Below, in pieces: positions 14,515 to 22,943 of a stretch of 64,000 nt of DNA. The position numbers were made by a program, and so were the translations under genes. Numbering within the stretch: position 1 is the stretch's first letter; each line of letters opens with the position of its first letter. The notes under the pieces are model-generated. The model did no database searches, was not told where the DNA came from, and saw nothing but the letters and a program-made list of their open reading frames with translations. The stretch spans positions 1 through 64,000 of the forward strand of contig SHVK01000006.1 in assembly GCA_009694285.1 (NCBI GenBank), written 5' to 3'. This DNA is from Candidatus Nanopelagicaceae bacterium (lineage in GTDB: Bacteria > Actinomycetota > Actinomycetes > Nanopelagicales > Nanopelagicaceae).

Positions 14515-15915
14515 GTGAGTATCCACTTGTATGACAGCGCGACTCGAGAAATCCGCGCATTTAAACCACTGAATCCAGGTGCAGTTTCTATTTATCTGTG
14601 TGGAGCAACCGTGCAAGCTCCTCCACACATTGGACATGTAAGAAGTGGAATTAATTTTGATATTTTACGACGTTGGTTAACTCACTCTGGATATGAGGTA
14701 ACTTTTATTCGCAATGTAACTGATATTGATGACAAAATCTTACAAAATGCGTTAAAAGAAAAGCTGCCGTGGTGGGGTTTAGCTCTTAAATATGAGCGAG
14801 TATTTACCCAGGCGTATAAAGAGTTGAATGTGCTTCCACCAACATATGAACCTCGTGCAACTGGTCATATAACTCAAATGATTGAATTAATTGAAAAATT
14901 GATTTCGCGAGGAAAGGCGTATGTGCCAGGTAACGGTGATGTTTATTTGGATGTTCGCTCATTAGATGAATACTTAACAATATCTAAACAGAAATTAGAC
15001 GATCTCTTAATTTCACCCGACGGTGATCAAAGTTTTAAGAAAAATCCACAAGATTTTGCATTGTGGAAAGGTGCGAAGTCTGGTGAGCCATCATGGCCAA
15101 CATCGTGGGGCGCAGGACGACCAGGTTGGCATATCGAATGTTCAGCGATGGCACACACCTATTTAGGTGAGGCCTTTGATATTCATTGCGGGGGGTTAGA
15201 TCTAGTTTTCCCACATCATGAAAATGAAATTGCCCAGTCAAATGCGGCTGGCTATCCATTTGCAAAATTGTGGATGCATAACGCTTGGGTGACTACGGCT
15301 GGCGAGAAAATGAGTAAGTCACTTGGCAATTCATTGCGCGTGAATGAGGTGTTAAACAAAGTACGGGGAATTGAATTACGTTGGTATTTAGGTAGTGCCC
15401 AATATCGATCAATGCTTGAATATTCACCAGAAGCACTCGACGAATCAGCAGCTGGATTCCGCAGAGTAGAAAACTTTTTGAAACGTGCAAAAGAAATTAT
15501 TGGCCAAAATCCAGAACTAAAAATTTCTAAAGATTTTGCAGCGGCTATGGACAATGATTTGGCAGTTCCAGAAGGCTTAGCAATAATCGCCGAGTTAGTA
15601 AGAGCGGGAAATGCCGCAATCACGGCGAATGACAAAAAAACAATTTCTGAAAACGCATCTTTTGTGCGTGGAGCACTTTCAATTTTAGGATGTGACCCTT
15701 TTGATGATAATTGGCTTATAGATCAAAGTGACGATTTAACTGAAATTGTTGATGGCTTGGTCAAACTTGCTCTTGCAGAGCGAGAAGAGGCCAGAATTCG
15801 TCAAGATTGGCAGAGTGCAGATCGCATTCGGGATGCAATCTCTGCAGTCGGGATTTCCATCGAAGATACTTCAAGCGGTCCGCGATGGACCATCACTCGT
15901 GATGAGGATAGGTAG
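14515..15915 (+). CDS. cysS: Cysteinyl-tRNA synthetase
   Basis: This 466-residue class I synthetase has the HIGH motif as PHIGHV, the zinc-site cysteine CGATV, WHIECSAMA and CGGLDLVFPHHENEIAQ, and the KMSKS loop GEKMSKSLGN. It charges tRNA-Cys. The start is GTG. The gene lies between ispF and rlmB, as in mycobacteria. Confidence 0.97.
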   Translation: MSIHLYDSATREIRAFKPLNPGAVSIYLCGATVQAPPHIGHVRSGINFDILRRWLTHSGYEVTFIRNVTDIDDKILQNALKEKLPWWGLALKYERVFTQAYKELNVLPPTYEPRATGHITQMIELIEKLISRGKAYVPGNGDVYLDVRSLDEYLTISKQKLDDLLISPDGDQSFKKNPQDFALWKGAKSGEPSWPTSWGAGRPGWHIECSAMAHTYLGEAFDIHCGGLDLVFPHHENEIAQSNAAGYPFAKLWMHNAWVTTAGEKMSKSLGNSLRVNEVLNKVRGIELRWYLGSAQYRSMLEYSPEALDESAAGFRRVENFLKRAKEIIGQNPELKISKDFAAAMDNDLAVPEGLAIIAELVRAGNAAITANDKKTISENASFVRGALSILGCDPFDDNWLIDQSDDLTEIVDGLVKLALAEREEARIRQDWQSADRIRDAISAVGISIEDTSSGPRWTITRDEDR

Positions 15916-15921
15916 ACAAAA

Positions 15922-16920
15922 GTGGTTAAGAAAAAAGTTGGTACCGGAGGAAATAACAAAAGACGTTTAGCCGGAAAAGGTCCGACACCAAAAGCTGAAG
16001 ATCGCACGTATCACCCTGCTGCTAAGCGAAAAAAAGCCGCAGCAAAAAATGGGAAGCTGGTAAAAGCCGGTACCAAAAGACCAGGAACTAGAGATTCACG
16101 GCGATCAACAGAGCAGAGCGGTGTTGGAGACGGGGCTAGATCTAAATCAGTAGCGCGCACTCCAAGATCTGCAAACCGGGAGACCCCACTTGAAGAGGAC
16201 ATAATTGTTGGACGTAATCCTGTATTAGAAGCGCTACGCGCTGAAATGCCATCACGTAAAGTTTTAATGGCCCGCGGAATTGATATTGATGATCGAGTTC
16301 GTGAAATCGTTGAATTAGCACGTGAGAAAAAAATTCCAATAGAGGAGTGCGCAAGACGTGAGTTAGATGCTTACCCAGCGCACCAAGGAATCGCGTTGCG
16401 AATTTCACCGTATGTTTATAAAGAGTTTGATGATGTACGTGGGAAAGTTGAAGGTGTTCCACTTTTTGTTGCCCTCGACGGTGTAACCGATCCGCGCAAT
16501 CTCGGTGCAATTGTGCGAAGTGCATGTGCATTTGGTGCACATGGTGTTGTAGTTCCCGAGCGCCGCTCTGCTGGAATGAGTGCAGTTGCTTGGAAAGCAT
16601 CAGCCGGCGCAGCAGCTAGAACACCAGTCACGCAAATTCGAAACTTAGTAGCCACAATTCAAGAAGTTCAAAACGAGGGTTACTTTGTAATTGGATTAGA
16701 TGCCGATGGCGAGGCGTTAATCGGAGATTTAGCAGCGGCAACGGAACCTTTGTTATTAATTGTTGGTGGAGAAGGTAAAGGTCTATCGCGATTAGTGCGC
16801 GAGCATTGCGATTTGGTGGTTTCCATTCCAATGTCCTCAGAAATGGAATCATTAAATGCGAGTATTGCCGCAGCGATCGCACTATTTTCAATATCAGAAA
16901 AAAGGAAAGCCATAAAATAA
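15922..16920 (+). CDS. rlmB: SpoU-family 23S rRNA (guanosine-2'-O-)-methyltransferase
   Basis: The protein has 332 residues. A lysine/arginine-rich extension of about 90 residues probably contacts RNA. It is followed by the SpoU substrate-binding domain (EDIIVGRNPVLEALRA) and the knotted SPOUT domain with LDGVTDPRNLGAIVRSACAFG, VGGEGKGLSRLVREHCD and IPMSSEMESLNASIAAAI. It would methylate G2251-type 2'-OH in 23S rRNA. The start is GTG. Confidence 0.93.
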   Translation: MVKKKVGTGGNNKRRLAGKGPTPKAEDRTYHPAAKRKKAAAKNGKLVKAGTKRPGTRDSRRSTEQSGVGDGARSKSVARTPRSANRETPLEEDIIVGRNPVLEALRAEMPSRKVLMARGIDIDDRVREIVELAREKKIPIEECARRELDAYPAHQGIALRISPYVYKEFDDVRGKVEGVPLFVALDGVTDPRNLGAIVRSACAFGAHGVVVPERRSAGMSAVAWKASAGAAARTPVTQIRNLVATIQEVQNEGYFVIGLDADGEALIGDLAAATEPLLLIVGGEGKGLSRLVREHCDLVVSIPMSSEMESLNASIAAAIALFSISEKRKAIK

Positions 16921-16921
16921 G

Positions 16922-17698
16922 ATGATTAGGTATACCCGCTTCATTGCTTTAGGTGATTCATTCACTGAAGGTGTTGGGGATATTCAAGTCGATGGCCAAT
17001 TTAAGGGATGGGCAGATCGAGTTGCAGAGAGAATTGCTCTGCAAAAATCTGATTTTTCATATTGTAATTTAGCGATACGTGGAAAATTAGTGGCAGAGGT
17101 AGTTGATAATCAAATACCAGAAGCCATTAACTGGGTTCAAGGCCCGGCAACCCTAGTTTCCTTTCACGCGGGAGCCAATGATGTATTGCGCCCCGGATAT
17201 AACCCAGAGATCGTATTGCCGCAGTATCGAGAAGCGGTGCGCACCCTTGCGGCTACTGGAGCCCAATTACTTTTATTTACCGCAATTGAGCGGGTAGCAA
17301 AATCTGGGAAAATGCAAGAGTTGTGGCATCAAAGATTCAGCAGTTTTAATAACAATGTCAGAATTATCGGTTTAGAGGTGGGTGCGATAGTTGCTGATGC
17401 AAATTTTGATCCGGATATTGCAACACCAAGATTTGTTGACGCAGATAAATTGCATTTGAATCCAGCAGGCCATGCCCGTGTTGCTGAATCTGTTCTACAA
17501 CTAATTGGCGCTGAGTTTGATTCCAATTGGAGCGCACCCTTGCCCCCGCTTCCGTCAATAGGGAAGATCAAAGCAACTGGGGCAGAGCTAAATTGGATTT
17601 TTACCTTCTTAATACCTTGGGTTTCACGCCGAATCAGGGGCATCTCATCAGGGGATGGCAGGGTTGCAAAGCACCGGGAGCCAATTACACTTTCGTAA
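16922..17698 (+). CDS. SGNH-family hydrolase (GDSL esterase)
   Basis: The 258-residue protein has block I FIALGDSFTEGVGD (catalytic Ser), block III GANDV and block V DKLHLNPAGH (Asp and His). There is no signal peptide, so it is probably cytosolic. The substrate is unknown; the family includes carbohydrate esterases and lipases. It begins 1 bp after the rlmB stop and is probably cotranscribed with it. Confidence 0.88.
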   Translation: MIRYTRFIALGDSFTEGVGDIQVDGQFKGWADRVAERIALQKSDFSYCNLAIRGKLVAEVVDNQIPEAINWVQGPATLVSFHAGANDVLRPGYNPEIVLPQYREAVRTLAATGAQLLLFTAIERVAKSGKMQELWHQRFSSFNNNVRIIGLEVGAIVADANFDPDIATPRFVDADKLHLNPAGHARVAESVLQLIGAEFDSNWSAPLPPLPSIGKIKATGAELNWIFTFLIPWVSRRIRGISSGDGRVAKHREPITLS

Positions 17699-17717
17699 CC
17701 GTTGAGAAAGGCAAGCC

Positions 17718-18896
17718 ATGAAAATCGATTCAGTAGATCTATTTTATTTACGTATGCCAGAGGTCCTCGATATCGGTGATGGCAGCCAAGATGCATTGTT
17801 AGTTCGTGTAACTGCAGATGGTTATGTTGGTTGGGGTGAGGCTGAGGCATCACCACTAACTTCGATTGCAAGTTGGATTGCGCCGATGTCGCATAGTGCT
17901 TGTCATCCAGTAATTGATTCGGTTTTAGGTGAGCAACTAAATTCACCAGAAGATATTTTTGCAATCACCCGCAAAGTACGAGCAAACTCTTTTTATGCAA
18001 TTATTCAAAGTGACTTAACACTTTCAGGGATTGAAATTGCACTTTGGGATTTGCTTGGACAAGTAAAAGAAGAGCCTATTTATAAATTGCTTGGCTATAA
18101 AGAAGCTACTCGCAAACTTCCATACGCCTCTGTTCTATTTGGCGATACTGCAGAAGAAACTTTGAAGAAAGCAAGCGATATTAGAAAAGTTGGTTTTAGT
18201 GCAATTAAATTTGGATGGGGACCTTTTGGTCGTGGAAGCGTGCAAGATGATGCAGACCATATTCACGCTGCACGAGAGGGTATTGGCGCTGATGCACATC
18301 TAATGATCGATGCTGGAACTATTTTTCATGAGGATGTAGAAGCAGCTGCCGCAAGATTGCAGGCGTTATCTGATGCAAATGTACTTTGGTACGAAGAACC
18401 ATTTGATGCTGCAGCTTTGGCTTCATATGGCGAATTAGCAAAGCGCACGCCTAAAGTTAAATTAGCTGGCGGTGAAGGTGCGCATAACCCATACCAAGCA
18501 GAACATTTAATTGATCATGGCGGTGTTGAATTTGTGCAAATCGATACTGGATATATTGGTGGAATCGGCGATGCATACCGTGTTGCTCAGTATGCAAAAG
18601 CACGTGGAGTTCAATTTGTAAATCACACCTTCACTTCACACTCAGCACTTTCAGCATCATTGCAGCCATTTGCGGGTCTTAAAGATTCTTGGATTACTGA
18701 GTATCCGATGGAACCAAAATCTCTTTGTGTTGAATTAACTGTAGACAAGATTGAAGTCGAAAGCGATGGAATGATCACTATTCCAGATCGCCCTGGCATC
18801 GGTCTTGAAATTAATTTAGCTGCAGTCAAAAAGTATTTAGTTGAAACAGAAATAAAGGTTGGCGGAAAAGTTCTTTACACAACTCCAATCGTTTAA
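17718..18896 (+). CDS. Enolase-superfamily (mandelate racemase-like) sugar-acid enzyme
   Basis: This 392-residue protein has the N-terminal capping domain and a TIM barrel with metal ligands in LMIDAG (D, about 198), WYEEPF (E) and GGEGA (E), plus the base/acid His in FVNHTF. The second-strand motif reads IKFGWGPFG, typical of sugar-acid dehydratases such as those acting on galactarate or related acids. The likely reaction is dehydration of an aldonate or aldarate. The convergent neighbour is a uronate dehydrogenase-like enzyme, which fits sugar-acid use. GAAAGG precedes the ATG. Confidence 0.85.
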   Translation: MKIDSVDLFYLRMPEVLDIGDGSQDALLVRVTADGYVGWGEAEASPLTSIASWIAPMSHSACHPVIDSVLGEQLNSPEDIFAITRKVRANSFYAIIQSDLTLSGIEIALWDLLGQVKEEPIYKLLGYKEATRKLPYASVLFGDTAEETLKKASDIRKVGFSAIKFGWGPFGRGSVQDDADHIHAAREGIGADAHLMIDAGTIFHEDVEAAAARLQALSDANVLWYEEPFDAAALASYGELAKRTPKVKLAGGEGAHNPYQAEHLIDHGGVEFVQIDTGYIGGIGDAYRVAQYAKARGVQFVNHTFTSHSALSASLQPFAGLKDSWITEYPMEPKSLCVELTVDKIEVESDGMITIPDRPGIGLEINLAAVKKYLVETEIKVGGKVLYTTPIV

Positions 18897-18897
18897 A

Positions 18898-19767
18898 TTA
18901 TTTCATGTTTCTGATTTTTTCACGGTCAAAGAGGTGCTGGGGTTTATAACCCATTACCTCTAACCAGTGATCAGAACTAAAGATTGATTGGTAGCCGGAG
19001 AAATCCCCACGTATTTCAGTTGTTGGATGGTATTTAGCTAACAATTTATCTGTGGTTTCGATTGCCATTGTGTCTGGCGCCATCAAGTTAAATACTTGTG
19101 CACCTTTCAGATCGCTACGAACTGTTAGTTCAAGAGCTGCAGCGGCATCGCGTGCATCTAAATATGCCCAACCAATTTTTGCTGCCTGTTCAGCCAGTTT
19201 TGGATCATGGTGATTAAATCTAATCGCAAAATCTTCAAGTTCATTCATATTATTTGTATAAGGGAATCTAAACCCAACGAAGGTTGTGTCACTGCGCTTG
19301 GACCACATTAATGCGGCTTGTTCATTTGCTTCTTTACAAAGGGAATAACTCTCAGTGCACATGAGCGGATGAGGCTCAGTCATCGGCGCATAGATTGGTG
19401 AACTCCATTTATCTGACCATGCTTGGCCGTATGCAGAACAACTTGATGCGTAAGCAACGACGCGACATTTTGCGTTTGCGGCTGCGCTGAAAATAGCAAA
19501 AGTTGCATTGACATTATTTTTGTAGACGTTGTATTGGCGTTCATCTCTTGGGCTTGGAATTCCAGCCATGTGGATTACGGCATCAGAACCGGCGACCACC
19601 TTGTCGGCAAAATCAAGATCTGTTAAATCGCCCACATGTAACTTTATGCCAGCAGGCACTGGTCCATCCGCAATATCTACCGCGACCACCTCATGGCCAC
19701 GATCTACGAGGAGTTGAGTGGTAACTTTTCCGATTCGTCCTATTGCGCCAGTCATTGTGATTTTCAT
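18898..19767 (-). CDS. NAD-dependent epimerase/uronate dehydrogenase-like enzyme
   Basis: This 289-residue extended short-chain dehydrogenase has an N-terminal nucleotide loop, G-AIGRIG (GxxGxxG), the YASSCSAYG strand and the catalytic YSLCKEANE (Y-x-x-x-K). Overall features resemble uronate dehydrogenases, which oxidise hexuronic acids to aldarolactones. With the enolase-superfamily enzyme next to it, a small sugar-acid module is likely. The stop lies 1 bp from the convergent gene's stop. The promoter TAGGCT is 7 nt from the ATG. Confidence 0.82.
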   Translation of the reverse strand: MKITMTGAIGRIGKVTTQLLVDRGHEVVAVDIADGPVPAGIKLHVGDLTDLDFADKVVAGSDAVIHMAGIPSPRDERQYNVYKNNVNATFAIFSAAANAKCRVVAYASSCSAYGQAWSDKWSSPIYAPMTEPHPLMCTESYSLCKEANEQAALMWSKRSDTTFVGFRFPYTNNMNELEDFAIRFNHHDPKLAEQAAKIGWAYLDARDAAAALELTVRSDLKGAQVFNLMAPDTMAIETTDKLLAKYHPTTEIRGDFSGYQSIFSSDHWLEVMGYKPQHLFDREKIRNMK

Positions 19768-19774
19768 AGTCGCG

Positions 19775-19780
19775 AGCCTA
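19775..19780 (-). promoter_or_regulatory. -10 element of the epimerase-like gene
   Basis: TAGGCT on the minus strand ends 7 nt before the ATG at 19767, predicting a leaderless mRNA. Confidence 0.55.
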
Positions 19781-19852
19781 GCAAGTGACCATTTCTACAG
19801 GGGAGATAAACCTGCCATAATTAAGCCGTTGGGGTTTTTAAACTCCTGTTTT

Positions 19853-19925
19853 GCCGAAGTGGCGCAATTGGTAGCGCACCCGACTTGTAATCGGGCGGTT
19901 AGGGGTTCGATTCCCCTCTTCGGCC
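19853..19925 (+). tRNA. trnT: tRNA-Thr (anticodon TGT)
   Basis: The cloverleaf is complete. The acceptor GCCGAAG pairs with CTTCGGC, the anticodon stem CCCGA pairs with TCGGG around loop CTTGTAA (anticodon TGT, 19886-19888), and the T arm AGGGG-TTCGATT-CCCCT is canonical. CCA is not encoded. It would decode ACA and probably the other ACN codons. Confidence 0.97.
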
Positions 19926-19967
19926 CGAATAATTAAATAAATGATTCACGGATGAACGGATAGTCCA

Positions 19968-20270
19968 ATGGATTTAACCATTCTGACCCGAGAGTTAACA
20001 CCTTTTGAGCATCTCGTAGGTAAGTACATGTGCGACGGACTTTCAAATGCCGCTATCGCAATTAAAACCGCACACACTGAGAAAGTAATTGAAAACACTA
20101 TTTCACGACTTGCAAAAGCCTTTGCACTTAAATCAGCACCAGATATAAATATTAGAGTTTTGCTAGCTCTTGCATATCGCTCTCACTTTGGTGATTCTGC
20201 ATTTGATAAAATAAATACTGAATATAGCCATCTTGAAATTGGCCCAGATGGCAAAAAAAATCTGCACTAG
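19968..20270 (+). CDS. Stand-alone LuxR-type HTH protein
   Basis: This 100-residue protein consists almost entirely of a LuxR/GerE-like helix-turn-helix (LTPFEHLVGKYMCDGLSNAAIAI, then VIENTISRLAKAFAL), followed by a short tail with YRSHFGD. There is no receiver or other sensing domain. The usual basic recognition residues are only partly kept. The start ATG lies 42 bp after tRNA-Thr with no clear ribosome binding site. It could be an orphan transcription factor. The target is unknown. Confidence 0.65.
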   Translation: MDLTILTRELTPFEHLVGKYMCDGLSNAAIAIKTAHTEKVIENTISRLAKAFALKSAPDINIRVLLALAYRSHFGDSAFDKINTEYSHLEIGPDGKKNLH

Positions 20271-20302
20271 ACATATCTAATTTAATTGTGATCTATCTCT
20301 AA

Positions 20303-20424
20303 GTGACAGCATCAACAATTAGCACTAAGGGGCGGCCCCTGAAGAGGCGACGATCTAGTCCCCTAACTCTCCGTGAGGGATTGCCCTCTGCTGCTGAATA
20401 AAAATCCTGAGCCATTTGGATTTT
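20303..20424 (+). ncRNA. Candidate structured RNA or short leader in a GC-rich island
   Basis: The stretch 20325-20395 is far richer in G+C than its surroundings. It holds several possible stems: AGGGG/CCCCT, GAGGG/CCCTC around ATTG, and CAGCA/TGCTG enclosing them. A final 7-bp stem AAAATCC (20401-20407) and GGATTTT (20418-20424) could end a transcript. A 32-codon ORF starting GTG at 20303 also spans it, but it uses codons rare in this genome (CGG, AGG, CTG, CCC). No known Rfam family was recognised. It may be a small RNA or a leader of the threonine aldolase gene. Confidence 0.35.
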
Positions 20425-20437
20425 AAGGTAAAACCGA

Positions 20438-20443
20438 TAACCT
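20438..20443 (+). promoter_or_regulatory. -10 element of the threonine aldolase gene
   Basis: TAACCT ends 7 nt before the ATG at 20451. TTGGAT 16 nt upstream is a weak -35 candidate. Leaderless mRNA is predicted. Confidence 0.5.
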
Positions 20444-20450
20444 CACCCGT

Positions 20451-21482
20451 ATGAATATTGACTTACGCTCAGACACCATAACTAAGCCATCTGAAGGAAT
20501 GCGCCTAGCTATGGTAAGTGCTGAAGTTGGTGATGATGTTTACGGTGAGGACCCAACAGTTAACTCTCTCGAGGAGCGCGTAGCTAAAATGTTCGGGAAG
20601 GAAGCTGGTTTATTTACGCCAACTGGATCAATGGCAAATCAATTGGGAATTCGCTCACTTGTTAAACCTGGCGAAGAGTTGCTTTGTGAAGAAGATGCAC
20701 ATGTTGTACGTGCAGAGTTAGGTGCTGGAGCAGCACAAGGTGGCATAACCACCAGAACGTGGCACGCAGAACGAGGATTATTAAATGCTGATGAAGCAAT
20801 TCGAATGGCCAGGCCAGATGCTGGTGCATATTTAGTTTCTACAACAGCTATCGCAATTGAGAACACTCATAATTTTGGTGGTGGAACCATTCAGCCGATT
20901 AGCGAAATTGCAAAGTTGTATTCACAAAGTAAAGAAGTTGGAATTTTATTACATTTAGATGGAGCTCGGATATGGAATGCGCATATAGCAACTAGTACAC
21001 CTTTGTTAGAGTATGGAAAATATCTTGAAACTATAAGTGTTTGTTTATCAAAAGGACTAGGCGCACCGATTGGTTCAGTATTGCTATCAACTAAAGAAAA
21101 GATTGCAACTGCACGAGTTTGGCGTAAACGTTTAGGTGCTGGAATGCGCCAAGTTGGAGTTCTTGCCGCCGCCGCTCACTACGCGCTTGACCACAACATC
21201 TCACGATTAGCAGAAGATCACCATCACGCCCAAATTTTGGCAAAAGCAATCCATTCGGTATCTCCAGAAGTAGTCAATCCGAAGTATGTCGACTCAAATA
21301 TTGTGGGGTTAAATCTGAACTCTCATCGATTAAATGCAAGCCAAGTTAGCGCAGCGCTTAGTGAAGAAGGTGTGTTCGCCAGCGCTCTCGGTCCAAAGTA
21401 CTTGCGATTGGTCACACATATGGATGTAAGTACAGAGCAAATTGAAATTGCAGCCACAAAGCTCGTAAAAATTCTAGGTTAG
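20451..21482 (+). CDS. ltaE: Low-specificity L-threonine aldolase (PLP)
   Basis: The 343-residue protein starts MNIDLRSDTITKPSEGMRLAM and carries VGDDVYGEDPTVNSLEE, ALFTPTGSMANQLGI-like and LHLDGARIWNA. The PLP-binding lysine is in CLSKGLGAPIGS. It cleaves L-threonine or L-allo-threonine to glycine and acetaldehyde. It is a monocistronic unit with its own leaderless promoter. Confidence 0.93.
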   Translation: MNIDLRSDTITKPSEGMRLAMVSAEVGDDVYGEDPTVNSLEERVAKMFGKEAGLFTPTGSMANQLGIRSLVKPGEELLCEEDAHVVRAELGAGAAQGGITTRTWHAERGLLNADEAIRMARPDAGAYLVSTTAIAIENTHNFGGGTIQPISEIAKLYSQSKEVGILLHLDGARIWNAHIATSTPLLEYGKYLETISVCLSKGLGAPIGSVLLSTKEKIATARVWRKRLGAGMRQVGVLAAAAHYALDHNISRLAEDHHHAQILAKAIHSVSPEVVNPKYVDSNIVGLNLNSHRLNASQVSAALSEEGVFASALGPKYLRLVTHMDVSTEQIEIAATKLVKILG

Positions 21483-21505
21483 TAGAAATCACACTTCCGA
21501 TTCGA

Positions 21506-21511
21506 TAAAGT
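21506..21511 (+). promoter_or_regulatory. -10 element of the patatin-like gene
   Basis: TAAAGT ends 6 nt before the ATG at 21518, predicting a leaderless mRNA. Confidence 0.55.
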
Positions 21512-21517
21512 AGAGAT

Positions 21518-22465
21518 ATGAAAATTCTTTCAATTGATGGCGGTGGAGTGCGCGGGCTAATCCCTGGCATGGTTATTGTTGAAATTGAAAAGCGTATGGG
21601 CAAACCGATTAGTGAACTCTTTGACTTAATTGCGGGAACATCCGCGGGCGGGCATATTGCGCTAGCGCTTGCTGTGCCCGGTGCTGACGGAAAACCTAAA
21701 TGGAGCGCACCAGAGTTAGCCGCTTACTATCGGGAAGCGTATGGACGGATCTTCGATAACTCTGGTTTTAAAGTGCTTGATGTTTTGAAAGGATTAACAA
21801 GCGAAAGATATTCCACAGATGGAATAGATGCTGCTCTAGATGAGATTTTCGGGGAAGCAAAGATAAGTGAAGCGTTAATTGAAGTGTTAATAACTGCTTT
21901 TGAAGTAGAAAGTGGAGAACCACATTTTTTCTTAAGAAGTGAAGCACGCAAAGATCCTAGAAAAGATCATCTCATGAGTTTCGCAGCACGAGCTACAAGT
22001 GCAGCTCCTACCTATTTCGAGCCAGCCGCAAAATTTAATGATGAAGAAAGTATGGCTTTTCTAGATGGAGCATTATTTGCAAATAATCCAGCGATGTGTG
22101 CTTTTGCTCATGCGCAATCTTTAGGATTTGATGAAGACGAAATGACCATTATTTCGCTAGGCACTGGAGCCGTATCTCGGATTTTGCAATATGAAGAGGT
22201 TCGCCACTGGGGATTAGCAAACTGGGCCAGACCAATCTTGGATATAACCTCACAAGCAAGTAACCATGCAATTGATTGGCAGCTAAACCATATTTTGCGC
22301 AAGGGGCATTATTTTAGAGTGCAACCACTTATGTCTGGCATGAGATCCGCCATAGATGATGCTCGCCCTGAAACGATTAAAGCTCTTGAGGAAGCAAGTA
22401 TTGAAGTAATCTCCAGACATTCAGAAGACCTAGATAAGTTATGCCTACTATTAGCTACTAGCTGA
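21518..22465 (+). CDS. Patatin-like phospholipase
   Basis: This 315-residue protein has the oxyanion motif DGGGVRGLIPG, the nucleophile elbow GTSAGG (catalytic Ser) and the DGALFANNPA motif with the catalytic Asp, all in the usual positions. It would hydrolyse acyl lipids, either as a cytosolic lipase or an effector. No neighbouring CBASS cyclase, toxin or secretion genes are seen, so a housekeeping lipid role is more likely than defence. A DinB-like gene follows 18 bp later. Confidence 0.9.
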   Translation: MKILSIDGGGVRGLIPGMVIVEIEKRMGKPISELFDLIAGTSAGGHIALALAVPGADGKPKWSAPELAAYYREAYGRIFDNSGFKVLDVLKGLTSERYSTDGIDAALDEIFGEAKISEALIEVLITAFEVESGEPHFFLRSEARKDPRKDHLMSFAARATSAAPTYFEPAAKFNDEESMAFLDGALFANNPAMCAFAHAQSLGFDEDEMTIISLGTGAVSRILQYEEVRHWGLANWARPILDITSQASNHAIDWQLNHILRKGHYFRVQPLMSGMRSAIDDARPETIKALEEASIEVISRHSEDLDKLCLLLATS

Positions 22466-22483
22466 TTAATGATTGGAATCTAA

Positions 22484-22942
22484 ATGTCAATCGAAGTTAT
22501 AGCTGAGTTTCGCAATTCAGGTGATCAATTTGTAAAAATAGCCAAAAGTATATCGAGTGAAAAGTTGCATAAAAGTCCACAGAATGAAGACTGGTCTCTG
22601 GCAAATATCATTCACCACATGGCAGATTCAGAAGCGCATTTCTACATTAGATACTTACGTATACTAACTGAGAATGTTCCAACTACAGAGTTTTTTGATG
22701 AAAATGTGTATCCAGAACTTTTGCAATATGAAAAGCGTGATGTGCATGCGTCTATTGCGCTGATTGAAAGTATTAGAGCTTCTAGCGTTTCGCTGTTTAA
22801 TAATTTTAGTGATGAAGATTGGCAACGCAAAGGTTTTACCTCTGAAGGAAAAGAGTTTGTATTAATTGCACTAATCAAGAAGGGGCGTTCGCATATTACT
22901 GAACATGCAAATCAGTTAAGTGCGACCCTACTGGCAATTTAA
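22484..22942 (+). CDS. DinB-family four-helix protein
   Basis: The 152-residue protein fits the DinB/YfiT-like fold: helix 2 with IIHHMADSEAHFYIRYLR and a last helix with RSHITEHANQLSATLL. The three metal-ligand histidines are present (HHM near 45, H in SHI, H in EHA). Family members include mycothiol- and bacillithiol-dependent transferases and hydrolases. With mshA in this genome, a mycothiol-linked reaction is possible but not shown. It ends 1 bp before the stop of the convergent NDH-2 gene. Confidence 0.78.
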   Translation: MSIEVIAEFRNSGDQFVKIAKSISSEKLHKSPQNEDWSLANIIHHMADSEAHFYIRYLRILTENVPTTEFFDENVYPELLQYEKRDVHASIALIESIRASSVSLFNNFSDEDWQRKGFTSEGKEFVLIALIKKGRSHITEHANQLSATLLAI

Positions 22943-22943
22943 A

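Noticed and set aside
16142-16600. A 152-codon minus-strand frame within rlmB
   Set aside because: It mirrors the rlmB codon pattern and has the His/Gln/Leu-rich composition of antisense shadows in this genome.
17329-17964. A 211-codon frame on the minus strand across the SGNH and enolase-superfamily genes
   Set aside because: It is antisense to two well-supported genes, its composition is rich in Leu, His and Gln as expected of a shadow frame, and it has no family features.
21518-22465. Patatin as part of an anti-phage CBASS system
   Set aside because: No CD-NTase, ubiquitin-like or HORMA/TRIP13 genes adjoin. Neighbours are metabolic genes.
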